A stretch of 64,000 bases of DNA from Flavobacteriales bacterium (lineage in GTDB: Bacteria > Bacteroidota > Bacteroidia > UBA10329), in contig WGMW01000005.1 of NCBI GenBank assembly GCA_016124845.1, positions 1 to 64,000 of the forward strand. The letters run 5' to 3'. Each line of letters starts with the position of its first letter. Position 1 is the stretch's first letter. The position numbers were made by a program, and so were the translations under genes. The notes beneath the pieces were generated by a model. That model saw only the letters and a program-made list of their open reading frames with translations. It ran no database searches and had not been told where the DNA came from. Positions 62,856 to 64,000 of this stretch are shown one piece after another.

Positions 62856-63050
62856 CTACGAACCGTGCTCTGCCAGCAGGTCTTTCAGCGTTTGCAGATA
62901 TTCCGTCAGCTCGTCATCCGTTGCACCATGGCCGTTTGCCATTTTTAACGTGATCGGATTCTCGTCCAACTGCTTGTACACCTCAGGATGGGTCGTTCTC
63001 AACCTCATGGTCAGATCCGTTATCTCTTGTATGAGTTGTGTTTTTGACAT
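62856..63050 (-). CDS. Small hypothetical protein
   Basis: 64 residues, helical and acidic (IQEITDLTMRLRTTHPEVYKQLDENPITL, DELTEYLQTLKDLLAEHGS). It converges on the TfoX-like gene with 2 bp between stops and lies ahead of the AlkD-like gene. Composition and tight placement favour a real gene; no family recognised. Confidence 0.6.
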   Translation of the reverse strand: MSKTQLIQEITDLTMRLRTTHPEVYKQLDENPITLKMANGHGATDDELTEYLQTLKDLLAEHGS

Positions 63051-63088
63051 GCCTTCAAGTTATAAAACCCACAGGTTGATTCCAAAGT

Positions 63089-63760
63089 TCAAGGCAGGTT
63101 TCTTGTGGCTTCCCGAATACTGAGCGGATGCATCTTCAACCGATTCTTCTCCACATGATCGCTCACGAATTCAGGGTCTGTGCCGCTATACGTCCGAAGC
63201 GCCCAACCTATGGCCTTGTTGATGAAGAACTCCTTGGAGCCGAGATTCTTCTCAATATGGTCGGTCAGCACCTTCACATCTGTTTTCTCCTTGTAACCCA
63301 GCTGAAAGATGATGCTTGCCCTGCGCAGCCATAAGTTCTCAGAAATGGCCCAAGCATCGGTCACAGGTCGCATCTTCTCAGGAAATTTCTGGAAGTAAGG
63401 ACCGCACACCCAAGAGGAAAGTCCATCTACCGTGTCCCACCAACTTTTGGTGATGATGAGTTCCTCGATGAGTGATAAATCGTTTTCCTGAACCTTCTTC
63501 GCCTGTTTTCGCAACAGATCCAGACCGAACATCTGAAATTCGCGTCTATCGGCTTTCCAGAGTGCGCTGAAAACCGCTGGATCGAACGGTTGCGGCAGAC
63601 CATGTTCCGCCAGAAACTGCTTTTGCAGCTCTCGCCTTTCGGGCGATTTGATGCCGTAATATTCGAACCTGTCTTTCATGTAAGCCTTCATCGCCTTGGC
63701 ATTCTCCGCGTTGGCGTTGGCCGAAAAAAGTGCTTCAATTGGTCGTAGATATGGTAGCAT
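63089..63760 (-). CDS. DNA alkylation repair protein (AlkD-like HEAT repeats)
   Basis: 223 residues from ATG 63760; the longer frame from 63856 lacks family-like sequence before MLPYLRPIEALF. HEAT-like helical repeats include MKAYMKDRFEYYGIKSPERRELQKQF, WKADRREFQMFGLDLL, IEELIITKSWWDTVDGLSSWVCGPYF and WLRRASIIFQLGY. Removes alkylated bases without base flipping in studied members. Length typical for the family. Short spacing to the upstream small gene suggests no direct coupling. Confidence 0.85.
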   Translation of the reverse strand: MLPYLRPIEALFSANANAENAKAMKAYMKDRFEYYGIKSPERRELQKQFLAEHGLPQPFDPAVFSALWKADRREFQMFGLDLLRKQAKKVQENDLSLIEELIITKSWWDTVDGLSSWVCGPYFQKFPEKMRPVTDAWAISENLWLRRASIIFQLGYKEKTDVKVLTDHIEKNLGSKEFFINKAIGWALRTYSGTDPEFVSDHVEKNRLKMHPLSIREATRNLP

Positions 63761-63892
63761 ATATCCAGGTCGGTTGGTTTGTGACCGTTCAAAATTATCG
63801 TTCTGTCGTAAACCGATTCCAAACAAACCTGTCTTTGACACCGATGGCAAGTTCAATACAATATCTCAAGTGGAAATACGTAAATTTGACTT

Positions 63893-64000
63893 ATGGCTTT
63901 GAACGTGCAGAACACCAAGATCGAACTGATTCAATGGCTCACCACCATCGAAGATGCGCGCTTGCTCAAAAAGCTTTTGGATTTCCGTGATGCCACCACC
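63893..64000 (+). CDS. Partial N-terminus of a small hypothetical protein
   Basis: 36 codons from ATG 63893 to the window edge: MALNVQNTKIELIQWLTTIE then DARLLKKLLDFRDATT. The opening resembles small addiction-module-like proteins of Bacteroidota that begin with an ELIxWLxxI motif, but too little is visible to assign a family. Confidence 0.5.
   Translation, partial: MALNVQNTKIELIQWLTTIEDARLLKKLLDFRDATT

Overview
The window looks like a chromosomal segment of a Bacteroidota bacterium of the Flavobacteriales type. The evidence is: several secreted proteins end in type IX secretion (T9SS) type A or type B sorting domains; there is a TonB-dependent receptor with a carboxypeptidase-regulatory N-terminus; the gene run CBS / BamA-like / nadK / two DUF6089 barrels / uppS / bamA / skp / skp / murI is a layout typical of this phylum; and several genes are preceded by the Bacteroidota -7 element TAnnTTTG. 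Family names were assigned by reading motifs in translations, without database searches.

Layout. 1-7200: a collagen-like protein cut by the window edge, two membrane-anchored SGNH hydrolase-like proteins, a vanadium-haloperoxidase-like PAP2 protein, and a secreted protein with a repetitive NTFIG-type shaft and a C-terminal S74 (tail-fibre) chaperone domain. 7676-18775: a compact 13-gene minus-strand operon encoding a type II secretion / type IV pilus-like machine (GspG-like pilin, prepilin peptidase, GspE, secretin, GspL/PilN-, GspM/PilO- and GspC/PilP-like proteins, minor pseudopilins, GspF). A three-module Fn3-like lipoprotein and a MORN-repeat protein are embedded in it. 18.8-25.1 kb is an accessory island: a DDE-transposase insertion sequence, an orphan RHS C-terminal tip with a possible membrane partner, a degenerate in-phase 21-bp repeat array, an unrecognised 314-aa protein, and a solo GIY-YIG nuclease gene flanked by long direct repeats built of small palindromes.

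25.2-35.4 kb: the conserved envelope-biogenesis cluster (murI, two Skp/OmpH chaperones, bamA, uppS, two DUF6089 proteins, nadK, a second BamA-like protein, a CBS-domain protein). 35.5-37.1 kb: pdxJ, whose 3' end runs into a palindromic repeat, and an alpha/beta hydrolase. 37.2-43.1 kb: a three-gene operon of a T9SS lamin-tail protein, a TonB-dependent receptor and a T9SS endonuclease I, which may act together on extracellular DNA. 43.3-48.6 kb: a 1743-aa multidomain adhesin-like T9SS protein, followed by tRNA-Leu(CAG).

48.8-64 kb: mostly housekeeping or hypothetical genes (outer membrane barrel, metallophosphoesterase, DUF5686 protein, another SGNH protein, quinone oxidoreductase, sterol desaturase, CocE-type hydrolase, DoxX-like, DUF2071, methyltransferase, TfoX-like, AlkD-like). 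At 55.8-56.5 kb a HipB-like regulator sits beside two matching operator-like palindromes, what looks like the last 36 codons of a deleted hipA, and a diverged duplicate of the 3' end of the neighbouring desaturase gene.
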